Assembly (NCBI GenBank): GCA_020025885.1
Contig: JAHHRJ010000021.1
Location: forward strand, 1-36,450
Direction: 5' to 3'
DNA length: 36,450 nt
Source of the DNA: Butyricicoccus sp.
GTDB lineage: Bacteria; Bacillota; Clostridia; Oscillospirales; Butyricicoccaceae
Shown here piece after piece: positions 8,591-17,025 of this stretch (positions are counted from its first letter, which is position 1; each line of letters begins with the position of its first letter). The notes below the pieces were generated by a model that saw only the letters and a list, made by a program, of their open reading frames with translations, searched no databases and was not told the DNA's origin. The translations under genes were made by a program, and so were the position numbers.

Positions 8591-8606
8591 GAAGAGGGGA
8601 TAGGAC

Positions 8607-9476
8607 TTGCGAAATATCATTACGACCCGTGTGCTGGCAGTTATTCTGCTGATCGCGGCGGCGTGTCTTGGCTTGGCGGCATATACAGGGGCGGCGGGTC
8701 AAGATTCTCCCGTGTCTGCCGCTGTGGGCACGGCACTTGCGCCCTTGCAAAAGGGACTTTCAACCATAAGCGGAAAAGTGGAGCATGTGATTGCACATTA
8801 TCAGAACTATGATACAATGGAAGCAGAAAATGCAGAACTGCGCAAGAAAGTTGCAGAACTGGAACAGCAGGTGCGCGATGCACAGATCGCAGTAGATGAA
8901 AACGAGCAGCTGCGCGTGCTGACCGGACTGGTCAAAAACAATCCAAGATTTCGTTATGATATGGCAGAAGTCATTGCGCATTCTCCAGGACAGTGGACAA
9001 CCACCATTTCCATTGACAAGGGTACAATGGATGGCGTGGAAAAGAATGATCTGGTTGTAACTGCGGAAGGCATGGTTGGATATGTTTCGCAGGCAGCCCT
9101 AAATTACAGCCAGGTTACCACCATTTTGGATACCAACATGCAGGCGGGTGCACTGGTGACCCGTACCCGTGAAAGCGGCGTTGCACAGGGCGATTATGAG
9201 CTGATGGGCGATGGCATGCTGCGCCTCTCTTACCTTGGAAAAGACAGCGATGTTGTCATTGGTGACACCATTCAGACATCAGGCGAAGGCGGCGTATTTC
9301 CTAAGGGGGTTATGATCGGCACCGTGGAGCGCGTTATGACGGAAGAAAACGGCATGAACAACTATGCAGTCATTCGTCCTTTTGTAGATCCTGCGGATGT
9401 TACAGACGTGTATATCATTACCGATGTAACGACGGGCCAGCTTGTCCAGCCAGCGGCAAACGCCGCAGCGGAGTGA
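8607..9476 (+). CDS. mreC: Rod shape-determining protein MreC
   Basis: A 289-residue membrane-anchored protein. An N-terminal segment (about residues 9-29) spans the membrane; residues ~55-95 form a coiled coil (YDTMEAENAELRKKVAELE); the extracellular beta domain follows, with GMVGYVSQAA and a GEGGVFPKGVMIGTV stretch typical of MreC. MreC scaffolds the elongasome with MreD, RodA and PBP2. Translation begins at TTG (8607) after GAAGAGGGGA; no ATG is available nearby. mreB, usually just upstream, is not in this operon. mreD follows 6 bp later. Confidence 0.93.
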   Translation: MRNIITTRVLAVILLIAAACLGLAAYTGAAGQDSPVSAAVGTALAPLQKGLSTISGKVEHVIAHYQNYDTMEAENAELRKKVAELEQQVRDAQIAVDENEQLRVLTGLVKNNPRFRYDMAEVIAHSPGQWTTTISIDKGTMDGVEKNDLVVTAEGMVGYVSQAALNYSQVTTILDTNMQAGALVTRTRESGVAQGDYELMGDGMLRLSYLGKDSDVVIGDTIQTSGEGGVFPKGVMIGTVERVMTEENGMNNYAVIRPFVDPADVTDVYIITDVTTGQLVQPAANAAAE

Positions 9477-9482
9477 TGTGCC

Positions 9483-9998
9483 ATGCAGAAAGAACGTACC
9501 ACGACCTATAAGGTCGTATGCTATACTTTGCTGCTCTTGTTCCTGTATCTCTTGGAAACGGCAACAGGGCTGAGCAGTGTGCGCCTGTTTGGTGTGCGTC
9601 TGGATCTGTTGTTTAGTGTGCCCGCAGCGGTCGCACTGATGGAAGACCCCGCCGTAGGCGCAGCCATTGGTTTTTTTACAGGCATTCTATATGACTTATC
9701 TGGTACAGGCATCGAGGGATTGCTGCCGCTGTATTTTATGGTGTTTGCCGCGCTCGCTGGCGCGATCGGCGGACACTATCTGAGACGAATCTGGCCTTCC
9801 CATTTGCTGTTGACCGCAGGCGGAATGCTGATTCTGCGCGGATTGCAGTTTGTGCTTGCCGCAATTATCGGAATGGGATATCCGGTGATCCCGTTCCTCA
9901 AATCAATGTATGGAGAAATTTTAGCAGCAGTCGTGCTGTCTCCAATCATTTATCTGCCAGTTTATAAGATGGCGCGGCGATTTGATTACATGAAATAA
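9483..9998 (+). CDS. mreD: Rod shape-determining protein MreD
   Basis: A 171-residue, very hydrophobic protein with about five membrane segments and the conserved pattern VALMEDPAVGAAIGFFTGILYDLS followed by GLLPLYFMVFAALAGAIGG (given here in two pieces). MreD is the integral-membrane partner of MreC in lateral wall synthesis. The start follows the mreC stop by 6 bp, and mrdA starts 14 bp after its end. Size and topology are ordinary for the family. Confidence 0.9.
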   Translation: MQKERTTTYKVVCYTLLLLFLYLLETATGLSSVRLFGVRLDLLFSVPAAVALMEDPAVGAAIGFFTGILYDLSGTGIEGLLPLYFMVFAALAGAIGGHYLRRIWPSHLLLTAGGMLILRGLQFVLAAIIGMGYPVIPFLKSMYGEILAAVVLSPIIYLPVYKMARRFDYMK

Positions 9999-10012
9999 GG
10001 AGAAACGCATGT

Positions 10013-12103
10013 ATGGACAATAAAACAAAACTGCTGCATCGTCTGATCGCGCTGTTCCTTATTTTGGCAGCACTTACAGGCGTTTCAGCGGCTGGTTTAT
10101 ACTCTTTGCAGATCATCAATGGCGAGCAGTATCGCTTGCAGGCAGAACGACACCTCACATCAACAAGTGTTGTGTCAGCGGCACGCGGCGAGATCCTTGA
10201 CCGCTATGGACGACCGCTCATTACCAATGAGTCGGTGTATTCCATTCGCTTTGACTATGCATATTGGGATCACAAGAACCAAAATGATATCCTGCTGCAA
10301 TTGGTACAGCTGGTGATTTCCGCAGGCGTTCCCGTTCCAACCGATTTGCCCATCACGCAGAAGGCACCCTATACCTTTACTGTTAAGGCGGAGGATAAGG
10401 CATACAAACGTCTCATTGATTTTATTGACGACAGAAATGGCAAAAATGATGCGCTGAAACTGAAAGAAACCTATGGTGTGACCGGGGCAAAGGATCTCGA
10501 TGCGCCAAGCGTACTTGCAGTGCTCAAATCATATTACAAGGTGCGTGAGACATACTCGGAGGACAACGCACGCTGGATCATAGAGCAGCGTTACCGCATG
10601 AGTACAGCAGGATTTTCACGCAACAACCCATTTATTTTTGTGGAGAATGTGCCCATCAGTTTGATCGCGGAGATCAAGGAGCGGCATCAGGTATTCCGCG
10701 GCGTGAATGTGGAGACCTCCACCATCCGAAAATATGAAACCGATTACGCGGCACAGATTTTGGGTCGCACCGGTATTATTTATCAGGAGGAATGGAAAAA
10801 CTATCAGGAAAAAGGGTATTCCATGACCGATGTTGTAGGCAAGAGCGGCATTGAACGCTCTATGGAAGAGCATTTGCGCGGCAAGAGTGGAAGCCGAATG
10901 ATTGATACCGATATCACGGGCGAGATCACAGGCTCTTTGGAGACTTCTGCACCACGCGCAGGTGACAATGTAGTTTTGACGATCGATATTGAACTGCAAA
11001 AGGTAGCAGAAGAATCCTTGGCACGTGTGCTGTCCAATATTGATACAGCACGCGGCGGCGCGGCGGTTCTGATGAAGGTGGACACAGGCGAAGTACTGGC
11101 GGCGGCAAACTATCCGACATACAGCCAAATGACTTTCAATGAGGACACCAAGAAAATCAATGACAATCCGTTCGAACCAACGCGCAACCGCGCATTCCAG
11201 ATGGCATATCCACCCGGTTCTACCTTCAAGCCCATGATCGCAATTGCAGGACTGGAGCAGGGGGTCATTACTCCGAAGACAAAGATGGTCTGCAACCATT
11301 TCTATGACCGCTTTCAGTCCAGACGGTTCACCTGCCTTGGTTTGCATGGAGAACTGGATCTGACATGGGCGATCAAAAAATCGTGTAATATTTACTTCTA
11401 TGAAACGGGCTATATGCTCGGTGGTAAGACGATTGAGCAATGGTCACAGAAGTTTGGCTTTGGACAGAAAACTGGCATTGAAGTCGGTGAAGTGGCAGGC
11501 TCGGCGGCAGGTCCCTCTTACAGAGAAAAAATGCTGGTGAACAGTCCGATGCTCAATAAGTGGCAGCCGGGTGACGTTGTACAGGCAGCGATTGGGCAGA
11601 GTGATAATACCGCAACCCCATTGCAGCTTGCAAACTATACTGCAACGCTTGCAAATGGCGGCATTCGCTATAAGCCGACACTCATTAAGAGCATTAAATC
11701 TTATGATTACAGCCGCACAGTACTCGACAACAAGCCGATTGTTGAGGAAAATCTCAAGCTCGACCCGAAGAATCTTCAGGTCGTTACAACAGCCATGCAG
11801 GCGGTAGCAGAAGAAGGCGGTACCGCGGCACGTACCTTTGCAGATTATCCGATGAAGATTGCGGTTAAGACAGGTACTGCGGAGCATGGCGGCGGCAAGG
11901 ATTTCGGCGGCAACAAAAAGGACCATGCTGTATTTATAGGCTTTGCGCCAGCAGACAAGCCGGAGGTTGCAATTGCGATCGTTGGTGAGTGCGCGGGACA
12001 TGGTTCCGATGTCGCGCCCGTTGCACGTGATATCTTGGATGCTTATTTCCAAGGTGAGGGTATGATGGATCAGGTTTCTGTCGAAAATACCATGCAAAAT
12101 TAA
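10013..12103 (+). CDS. mrdA: Penicillin-binding protein 2 (elongasome transpeptidase)
   Basis: A 696-residue class B PBP that cross-links lateral peptidoglycan with MreC, MreD and RodA. It has an N-terminal membrane anchor (about residues 10-32), a dimerisation/pedestal domain opening with ARGEILDRYGRPL, and a transpeptidase domain with all three active-site motifs: STFK (serine 403), SCN (457-459) and KTG (619-621). The protein is somewhat longer than E. coli PBP2 (633). AAGGAG lies upstream; an overlapping ATG at 10009 is out of frame. It ends the mre operon, and a new promoter follows. Beta-lactams should acylate S403. Confidence 0.93.
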   Translation: MDNKTKLLHRLIALFLILAALTGVSAAGLYSLQIINGEQYRLQAERHLTSTSVVSAARGEILDRYGRPLITNESVYSIRFDYAYWDHKNQNDILLQLVQLVISAGVPVPTDLPITQKAPYTFTVKAEDKAYKRLIDFIDDRNGKNDALKLKETYGVTGAKDLDAPSVLAVLKSYYKVRETYSEDNARWIIEQRYRMSTAGFSRNNPFIFVENVPISLIAEIKERHQVFRGVNVETSTIRKYETDYAAQILGRTGIIYQEEWKNYQEKGYSMTDVVGKSGIERSMEEHLRGKSGSRMIDTDITGEITGSLETSAPRAGDNVVLTIDIELQKVAEESLARVLSNIDTARGGAAVLMKVDTGEVLAAANYPTYSQMTFNEDTKKINDNPFEPTRNRAFQMAYPPGSTFKPMIAIAGLEQGVITPKTKMVCNHFYDRFQSRRFTCLGLHGELDLTWAIKKSCNIYFYETGYMLGGKTIEQWSQKFGFGQKTGIEVGEVAGSAAGPSYREKMLVNSPMLNKWQPGDVVQAAIGQSDNTATPLQLANYTATLANGGIRYKPTLIKSIKSYDYSRTVLDNKPIVEENLKLDPKNLQVVTTAMQAVAEEGGTAARTFADYPMKIAVKTGTAEHGGGKDFGGNKKDHAVFIGFAPADKPEVAIAIVGECAGHGSDVAPVARDILDAYFQGEGMMDQVSVENTMQN

Positions 12104-12153
12104 ACAAACTTTAAAATTTTCGAAAAAAACCTGTGAGAAAATAGTTCATAGAC

Positions 12154-12182
12154 TTGTCACCGGACATATTTTGTTTTATACT
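12154..12182 (+). promoter_or_regulatory. Promoter of the minD-like/mgsA pair
   Basis: TTGTCA (12154-12159) and TATACT (12177-12182) are separated by exactly 17 bp, a near-consensus housekeeping promoter 32 bp before the minD-like ATG. It uncouples these genes from mrdA. Confidence 0.75.
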
Positions 12183-12213
12183 GAAAGTAAGGTGTAAATT
12201 GTTCGGAGGAAGT

Positions 12214-12954
12214 ATGCGCAAGATAATTTTGGTTGTGTCCGGAAAGGGCGGTACAGGGAAAACGACCCTGACAGCATCAGTCGGAACTGCATTGGCAGAG
12301 TATGGGAAAAAAGTGCTCGTTGTAGATGGCGACTGTGGATTACGCAATCTGGATTTGGTTTTGGGCATGAGTGATCTGGCTGTGTTTACGTTTGCCGATG
12401 TTGCACGCGGTACGGTTTCACTTGCACGTGCGGCAGCAGCACATCCCATGACATCGGGACTATTTTTACTCACAGCTCCCGCCGAAACACCGAACCTTAC
12501 CACCGCAGACCTTAGAAATTTCGCTGAGGAAACCGAGCGGGAAGGGTTTGACTATGTAATTATTGATGGGCCAGCAGGTTTGCCAGAAGAACTTACGCTG
12601 TATGCTCAAATCGCAACGCAGGGGATCGTGGTGACAATGCCAGATCCTGCCTCCATTCGCGGCGCAGAACGTGTGGCGCGAATGATGGAGTCAGAGTGCA
12701 TTATGCGAATTCGGTTGATCGTCAATCGCGTTCGCCCACACCTGATCCGTTATGGTGTCGCTGCGAATATTGATGATGCAATGGATATTGCAGGCCTTCA
12801 ACTACTGGGGATTATTCCAGAAGATGAAGACGTGATTGCTTGTGCAGGCAGCGGAAAGAGTGTTGTACGGTATAAAAAGTCAGGCGCAGCGCAAGCGTAT
12901 CGTAACATTGCACGTCGTTTGGAGGGAGAACGTCTGCCGCTCATGCGGTTCTAA
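12214..12954 (+). CDS. minD: MinD-like ATPase lacking the C-terminal membrane-targeting helix
   Basis: A 246-residue ParA/MinD ATPase with the deviant Walker A GKGGTGKTT (residues 10-18), VDGDCGLRNLDLVLG, and YVIIDGPAG (Walker B region). The position after mreCD-mrdA and before mgsA is the standard place for minCDE in Clostridia, so orthology to MinD is likely. Neither minC nor minE is present. The protein ends ARRLEGERLPLMRF; in typical clostridial MinD this point is followed by an acidic linker and a short amphipathic helix that binds the membrane. I chose ATG 12214 (GGAGGA upstream) rather than an in-frame start at 12154, which would lie inside the promoter. Confidence 0.82.
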   Translation: MRKIILVVSGKGGTGKTTLTASVGTALAEYGKKVLVVDGDCGLRNLDLVLGMSDLAVFTFADVARGTVSLARAAAAHPMTSGLFLLTAPAETPNLTTADLRNFAEETEREGFDYVIIDGPAGLPEELTLYAQIATQGIVVTMPDPASIRGAERVARMMESECIMRIRLIVNRVRPHLIRYGVAANIDDAMDIAGLQLLGIIPEDEDVIACAGSGKSVVRYKKSGAAQAYRNIARRLEGERLPLMRF

Positions 12955-12978
12955 CGACCTACTGAAAGGAGACAAACA

Positions 12979-13386
12979 ATGAATATTGCACTAATTGCAC
13001 ATGACCGGAAAAAGGAACTAATGGTTCAGTTTTGCATGGCTTATTGTGGCATTTTAGCAAAGCACAGCCTGTGCGCAACAGGCACCACAGGCAAACTCGT
13101 TGCCGAGGCAACTGGTCTGCGGATTGAACGATATTTGCCTGGCATGCAGGGCGGTGAGGAACAGATTTCCGCACGCGTGTCCTATAATGAAATTGACCTT
13201 GTCCTGTTTTTCCGAGATCCAATGTCAAACAGTCAGTATGAGCCGGACGTTCATGTTCTGGCACGCCTGTGCGATATGCATAATATCCCGATTGCGACCA
13301 ACGCGGCAACTGCGGAGATGCTCATTCTAGGTCTGGATCGCGGTGATTTGGATTGGAGAAATATTGTCAATCCAAAGGCTCGCTGA
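12979..13386 (+). CDS. mgsA: Methylglyoxal synthase homologue with altered active site
   Basis: A 135-residue MgsA-fold protein: IALIAHDRKK (H8, D9), the phosphate-binding ATGTTGK, FFRDPM (D80), EPDV (D90), and NIPIATNAATAEMLI. MgsA converts dihydroxyacetone phosphate to methylglyoxal. By spacing, the catalytic base Asp71 of E. coli MgsA (GGDQQ) corresponds to Glu60 here (GGEEQ), and His98 corresponds to Tyr87, while Asp91 and Asp101 are kept as D80 and D90. The assignment to the family is firm, but normal activity is doubtful. It starts 24 bp after the minD-like gene with AAAGGAG, in the same transcript, and is followed by a strong terminator. Confidence 0.88.
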   Translation: MNIALIAHDRKKELMVQFCMAYCGILAKHSLCATGTTGKLVAEATGLRIERYLPGMQGGEEQISARVSYNEIDLVLFFRDPMSNSQYEPDVHVLARLCDMHNIPIATNAATAEMLILGLDRGDLDWRNIVNPKAR

Positions 13387-13406
13387 TTCCAAAGGATAAA
13401 CGATGG

Positions 13407-13442
13407 CGCACCCGCCCGCTTTGGCAGGTTGGGTGCGTTTTT
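13407..13442 (+). terminator. Intrinsic terminator after mgsA
   Basis: CGCACCC (13407-13413) pairs with GGGTGCG (13431-13437), with an inner GCC/GGC pairing, followed by TTTTT at 13438-13442. Confidence 0.85.
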
Positions 13443-13449
13443 GGTATTT

Positions 13450-13470
13450 ATGCCGCGTTTGCGGCATTTT
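13450..13470 (+). terminator. Second tandem hairpin between mgsA and hisS
   Basis: ATGCCGC (13450-13456), loop GTTT, GCGGCAT (13461-13467), then TTT. It backs up the first terminator or acts in the hisS leader. No T-box features are present. Confidence 0.5.
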
Positions 13471-13506
13471 GTGTATTTTTAAGACCTGTAAAAGGAGTTT
13501 GAAGGT

Positions 13507-14874
13507 ATGGAAAAAATAAAGCCCAGAACCCTGTCGGGATTTATGGAGCTTCTGCCAGCAGCGCAAGAGCAGATGGAGCAAATCATGAAGACCCTGCGGG
13601 AGACCTATGCGCTGTATGGATTTTATCCGCTGGATACCCCAGTGTTAGAGTCGGCGGAAGTGCTCCTCGCAAAGGGCGGCGGAGAGACTGAAAAGCAGAT
13701 TTATCGCTTCCAGAAGGGTGACAGCGATCTTGCAATGCGCTTTGATTTGACCGTGCCGCTCGCGAAGTATGTAGCACTCAACTATGGACAGCTCACATTC
13801 CCATTCCGCCGTTATCAAATCGGCAAGGTATATCGCGGCGAGCGTGCACAGCGCGGTAGATTCCGTGAGTTTTATCAGGCAGATATTGATATCATTGGCG
13901 ATGGTCAGCTGGATATCATCAATGAGGCAGAGATTCCGTCTATTATTTATAAGACCTTTACCAAGCTGGGACTCCAGCGTTTTAAGATTCGCATCAATAA
14001 CCGTAAGGTGCTCAGTGGATTCTTTGAGATGCTCGGTCTGCACGCACAGGCGGGCGAGATTATGCGCACCATTGACAAGCTGGAAAAGATTGGCGCAGAT
14101 AAGGTACGCGAGATCTTGATGGACGAATGCAAGGTTTCCACCGAACAGGCAGATGAAATTTTGAAGTTCATCACACTGGAGGGGGGCACACAGGGCATTC
14201 TGGATGCACTCGGACAGTATCGCGGACGCAATGAAGTGCTGGACTGCGGCATTGAAGAGCTGACGACCGTTGCAACCTATATGGAGGGCTTTGGCGTTCC
14301 AGCCGATCACTTTGAAATTGACCTCACCATTGCACGTGGCTTGGATTACTATACAGGCACAGTATACGAGACAACCATGCTCGATCATCCGGAAATTGGC
14401 TCGATTTGCTCAGGCGGTCGCTATGACAACCTCGCAGAGTATTATACCGATAAGAAGCTGCCGGGCGTTGGTATTTCCATCGGTTTGACCCGTTTGTTCT
14501 TTATCTTGCAGGACAAGGAATATCTGAACCAGAACCCGCCGGCATCCCCTGCGGATGTACTCATCCTGCCGATGACAGAAGATGTTGGGGCAGCGATCGC
14601 GCTGGCAACCAGACTGCGTGACGAAGGGGTTCGCGTACAGCTGCACTGTGAGAAGAAGAAGTTTAAGGCGAAGATTACTTATGCGGACAAGCTCGCAATT
14701 CCATATGTGATTTTCATGGGTGAGGATGAAATTCAAAACAATATCATCGCGCTCAAGGATTTGTCCACAGGTGAGCAGACCAATACAGGTTTTAACGAGG
14801 CACTTGCGCGCATTCGTGAGGGACTCCAGCAGCGTGCGTCCGGAACAGTAATTTTGGAAAAAAATATCCAGTAA
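13507..14874 (+). CDS. hisS: Histidyl-tRNA synthetase
   Basis: A 455-residue class II synthetase that charges tRNA-His. Visible are FPFRRYQIGKVYRGERAQ with GRFREFYQADID (motif 2 region), the histidine-specific GLDYYTGTVYE, SGGRYDNL, and motif 3 PGVGISIGLTRL. The C-terminal ~90 residues form the anticodon-binding domain (VLILPMTE onwards). AAAGGAG sits upstream of the ATG. aspS follows after 16 bp; hisS-aspS is a common Firmicute pair. Firmicute synthetase genes often carry T-box leaders, but the 120-bp gap here, filled by two terminator hairpins, shows none. Confidence 0.95.
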   Translation: MEKIKPRTLSGFMELLPAAQEQMEQIMKTLRETYALYGFYPLDTPVLESAEVLLAKGGGETEKQIYRFQKGDSDLAMRFDLTVPLAKYVALNYGQLTFPFRRYQIGKVYRGERAQRGRFREFYQADIDIIGDGQLDIINEAEIPSIIYKTFTKLGLQRFKIRINNRKVLSGFFEMLGLHAQAGEIMRTIDKLEKIGADKVREILMDECKVSTEQADEILKFITLEGGTQGILDALGQYRGRNEVLDCGIEELTTVATYMEGFGVPADHFEIDLTIARGLDYYTGTVYETTMLDHPEIGSICSGGRYDNLAEYYTDKKLPGVGISIGLTRLFFILQDKEYLNQNPPASPADVLILPMTEDVGAAIALATRLRDEGVRVQLHCEKKKFKAKITYADKLAIPYVIFMGEDEIQNNIIALKDLSTGEQTNTGFNEALARIREGLQQRASGTVILEKNIQ

Positions 14875-14890
14875 GAGGGATGGAATCAAT

Positions 14891-16699
14891 ATGAATAACA
14901 CTTCTATTGCAAATATGAAGCGCACAGATATGTGCGGCGCTCTGCGCGCATCCGATGTTGGTCGTGAGGTTGTTGTTAATGGTTGGGTAGACCGTGTACG
15001 TGACAACGGTGGTGTTCTGTTCCTGCTTGTGCGTGATCGTGCAGGCATCGTACAGTGTACCTTTGACAAGAGCGTAAACGCAGAGCTGTTCGATATTGCC
15101 TTTACTTGCCGCACCGAGTTTGTGGTCGCTGTAAAGGGTCAGTTGGTTGCGCGTGATGCAGCAGCAATCAATCAGAAGATGCCAACAGGTGAAGTGGAGA
15201 TCATTGCAAATGATATCCGTATTCTGTCCAAGGCAGAGACGACCCCATTTGAGATTTCTGACGACAAGGAAGTTGGCGATCAGATTCGTCTCAAGTATCG
15301 CTATCTTGACCTGCGCCGTCCGTCTATGCAGCACAACATGATGCTGCGTCACCGTGTCACACAGGTGGCACGCAACTACTTTGATGAGCAGGGCTTCCTT
15401 GAGATCGAGACCCCAATGCTCACCAAGTCCACCCCAGAGGGCGCACGTGACTATCTCGTACCGTCTCGTGTACATCCGGGCAAGTTCTATGCGCTGCCGC
15501 AGTCTCCGCAGCAGTACAAACAGCTGCTCATGCTGGCTGGCATGGATCGCTATATCCAGATCACCCGCTGCTTCCGCGATGAGGATCTGCGTGCAGACCG
15601 TCAGCCGGAGTTTACCCAGATCGACCTTGAAATGTCCTTCGTAGAGCAGGATGATGTCATTGCAATCAATGAAGGCTTTCTCAAGCGCGTATTCAAGGAA
15701 GTGCTGGATGTGGATATCCAGCTACCACTGCCGCGCATTACTTGGCAGGATGCAATGGATCGCTATGGCTCTGATAAGCCAGACCTGCGCTTTGGCTTTG
15801 AGATCAAGGATATTTCTGATATTGCTGAGAAGTGCTCCTTTAAGGTATTCCATGACACCGTTGCTGGCGGCGGCAGCGTGCGTCTGATCAACGTGAGTGG
15901 CTATGCAGATCAGTTCCCGCGTAAGGAAATTGATAAGCTGGGTGAGTTTGTAAAGACCTACCGTGCAAAGGGTCTGGCGTGGATGAAGCTGGCAGCCGAT
16001 GGCTCTATGACTTCCTCCTTCGCAAAGTTCCTCTCTGAGGAGGAAATCGAGGCAATCAAGGAGCGTGCAGACGCAAAGCCGAACGATCTGCTGTTTGTGG
16101 TTGCAGATGCAGATTGGGAGACGGCGGCAACAGCGCTGGGCGCACTCCGTTGTGAGCTGGGTAAGCGTCTGGGTCTTGCCAAGAAGGATGAGTATAAGCT
16201 GGCTTGGGTGGTTGAATTCCCACAGTTTGAATACTCGGAGGAAGAGGATCGCTTGGTTGCTAAGCACCATCCATTCACCGCGCCGATGGACGAAGATATC
16301 CCGCTACTGGAGACCGATCCAAAGCGTGTACGTGCAAAGGCATATGACATCATCCTCAATGGCTGTGAGCTGGGCGGTGGTTCCATCCGTATCCATGATC
16401 CAGAACTCCAGACTAAGATGTTCCGTGCGCTTGGCTTCACAGAGGAAAAGGCAAATGAGCAGTTTGGTCATTTGATTACAGCATTTAAGTATGGCGCACC
16501 ACCGCATGGCGGCTTGGCATATGGCTTGGATCGCCTGTGCATGCTGCTGGCTGGTCTGGATTCCATTCGTGATATGATCGCATTCCCGAAGGTACAGAAC
16601 GCATCCGATCTCATGATGCAGTGCCCGGATGTGGTAGACACAAAGCAGCTTGATGATTTGTCCATCGTGGTTACACGCATGGAGAATAACGAAGAATAA
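14891..16699 (+). CDS. aspS: Aspartyl-tRNA synthetase
   Basis: A 602-residue bacterial-type class II synthetase. It has an N-terminal OB-fold anticodon domain (VNGWVDRVRDNGGVLFLLVRD in the first ~50 residues, one residue per strand omitted here), motif 1 GFLEIETPMLTKSTPEGARD, motif 2 TRCFRDEDLRADRQPEFTQ, an inserted GAD domain (about 300-420), and motif 3 GGLAYGLDRLCMLLAG. Length fits the ~590-residue family. Whether it also charges tRNA-Asn cannot be read from sequence alone. It is second in hisS-aspS and is followed by a hairpin terminator that has been duplicated by an inserted repeat. Confidence 0.95.
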   Translation: MNNTSIANMKRTDMCGALRASDVGREVVVNGWVDRVRDNGGVLFLLVRDRAGIVQCTFDKSVNAELFDIAFTCRTEFVVAVKGQLVARDAAAINQKMPTGEVEIIANDIRILSKAETTPFEISDDKEVGDQIRLKYRYLDLRRPSMQHNMMLRHRVTQVARNYFDEQGFLEIETPMLTKSTPEGARDYLVPSRVHPGKFYALPQSPQQYKQLLMLAGMDRYIQITRCFRDEDLRADRQPEFTQIDLEMSFVEQDDVIAINEGFLKRVFKEVLDVDIQLPLPRITWQDAMDRYGSDKPDLRFGFEIKDISDIAEKCSFKVFHDTVAGGGSVRLINVSGYADQFPRKEIDKLGEFVKTYRAKGLAWMKLAADGSMTSSFAKFLSEEEIEAIKERADAKPNDLLFVVADADWETAATALGALRCELGKRLGLAKKDEYKLAWVVEFPQFEYSEEEDRLVAKHHPFTAPMDEDIPLLETDPKRVRAKAYDIILNGCELGGGSIRIHDPELQTKMFRALGFTEEKANEQFGHLITAFKYGAPPHGGLAYGLDRLCMLLAGLDSIRDMIAFPKVQNASDLMMQCPDVVDTKQLDDLSIVVTRMENNEE

Positions 16700-16708
16700 G
16701 AGAAAAAA

Positions 16709-16733
16709 CCGCCCAGAATATTTCTGGGCGGCT
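16709..16733 (+). terminator. aspS terminator hairpin, first copy (T-run displaced)
   Basis: CCGCCCAGAA, loop TAT, TTCTGGGCGG (16709-16731) forms a perfect 10-bp stem preceded by AAAAAA. It is not followed by a T-run; instead the family 3 repeat begins at 16734. The identical 25 bases recur at 16949-16973. Confidence 0.7.
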
Positions 16734-16948
16734 GAGACTGTCGAAGAACTTCGACAGTCTTTCCAGGGGAACCCAGTCCCCCTAGATACAGAGCCAGTTC
16801 CGGTAGAAACTGGCTCTGATACCCCCGGTTTCGCGCACGTTTGCGCGGGTCGCGGGCAAAATCCAAGGCGCATGTCCTTGGATTTTGAAAATTTTAAGTC
16901 GCTTCGCTCCGAGGCAAAACAGTGAAAAGACTTTTTCGACAAACTGAG
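16734..16948 (+). repeat. Family 3 repeat, full copy between duplicated terminator hairpins
   Basis: A 215-bp non-coding element. It opens with a perfect 12-bp palindrome arm pair (AGACTGTCGAAG at 16735-16746, CTTCGACAGTCT at 16749-16760), then TTTCCAGGGGAACCCAGTCC and CCCTAG. Further hairpins follow: AGAGCCAGTT/AACTGGCTCT and AAAATCCAAG/CTTGGATTTT. The right end TTCGACAAACTGAG is the imperfect inverted repeat of the left end CTGAGACTGTCGAA. The first 51 bp recur at 36351-36401. No coding frame is supported. It is flanked by exact copies of the aspS terminator hairpin. Confidence 0.65.
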
Positions 16949-16980
16949 CCGCCCAGAATATTTCTGGGCGGCTTCTATTT
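16949..16980 (+). terminator. aspS terminator hairpin, second copy with T-run
   Basis: The same hairpin as at 16709-16731, here followed by CTTCTATTTT, so termination is preserved downstream of the inserted repeat. Confidence 0.75.
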
Positions 16981-17025
16981 TGCATACTGAAAACCACTGG
17001 TTGTGCTGGTGGTTCCAAAAAGATT

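Noticed and set aside
10616..11440. A 274-codon antisense frame inside mrdA
   Set aside because: Shadow of the transpeptidase domain; no independent support.
13387..13506. Possible T-box leader for hisS
   Set aside because: No specifier loop or T-box consensus is visible; the 120 bp are filled by two simple hairpins.
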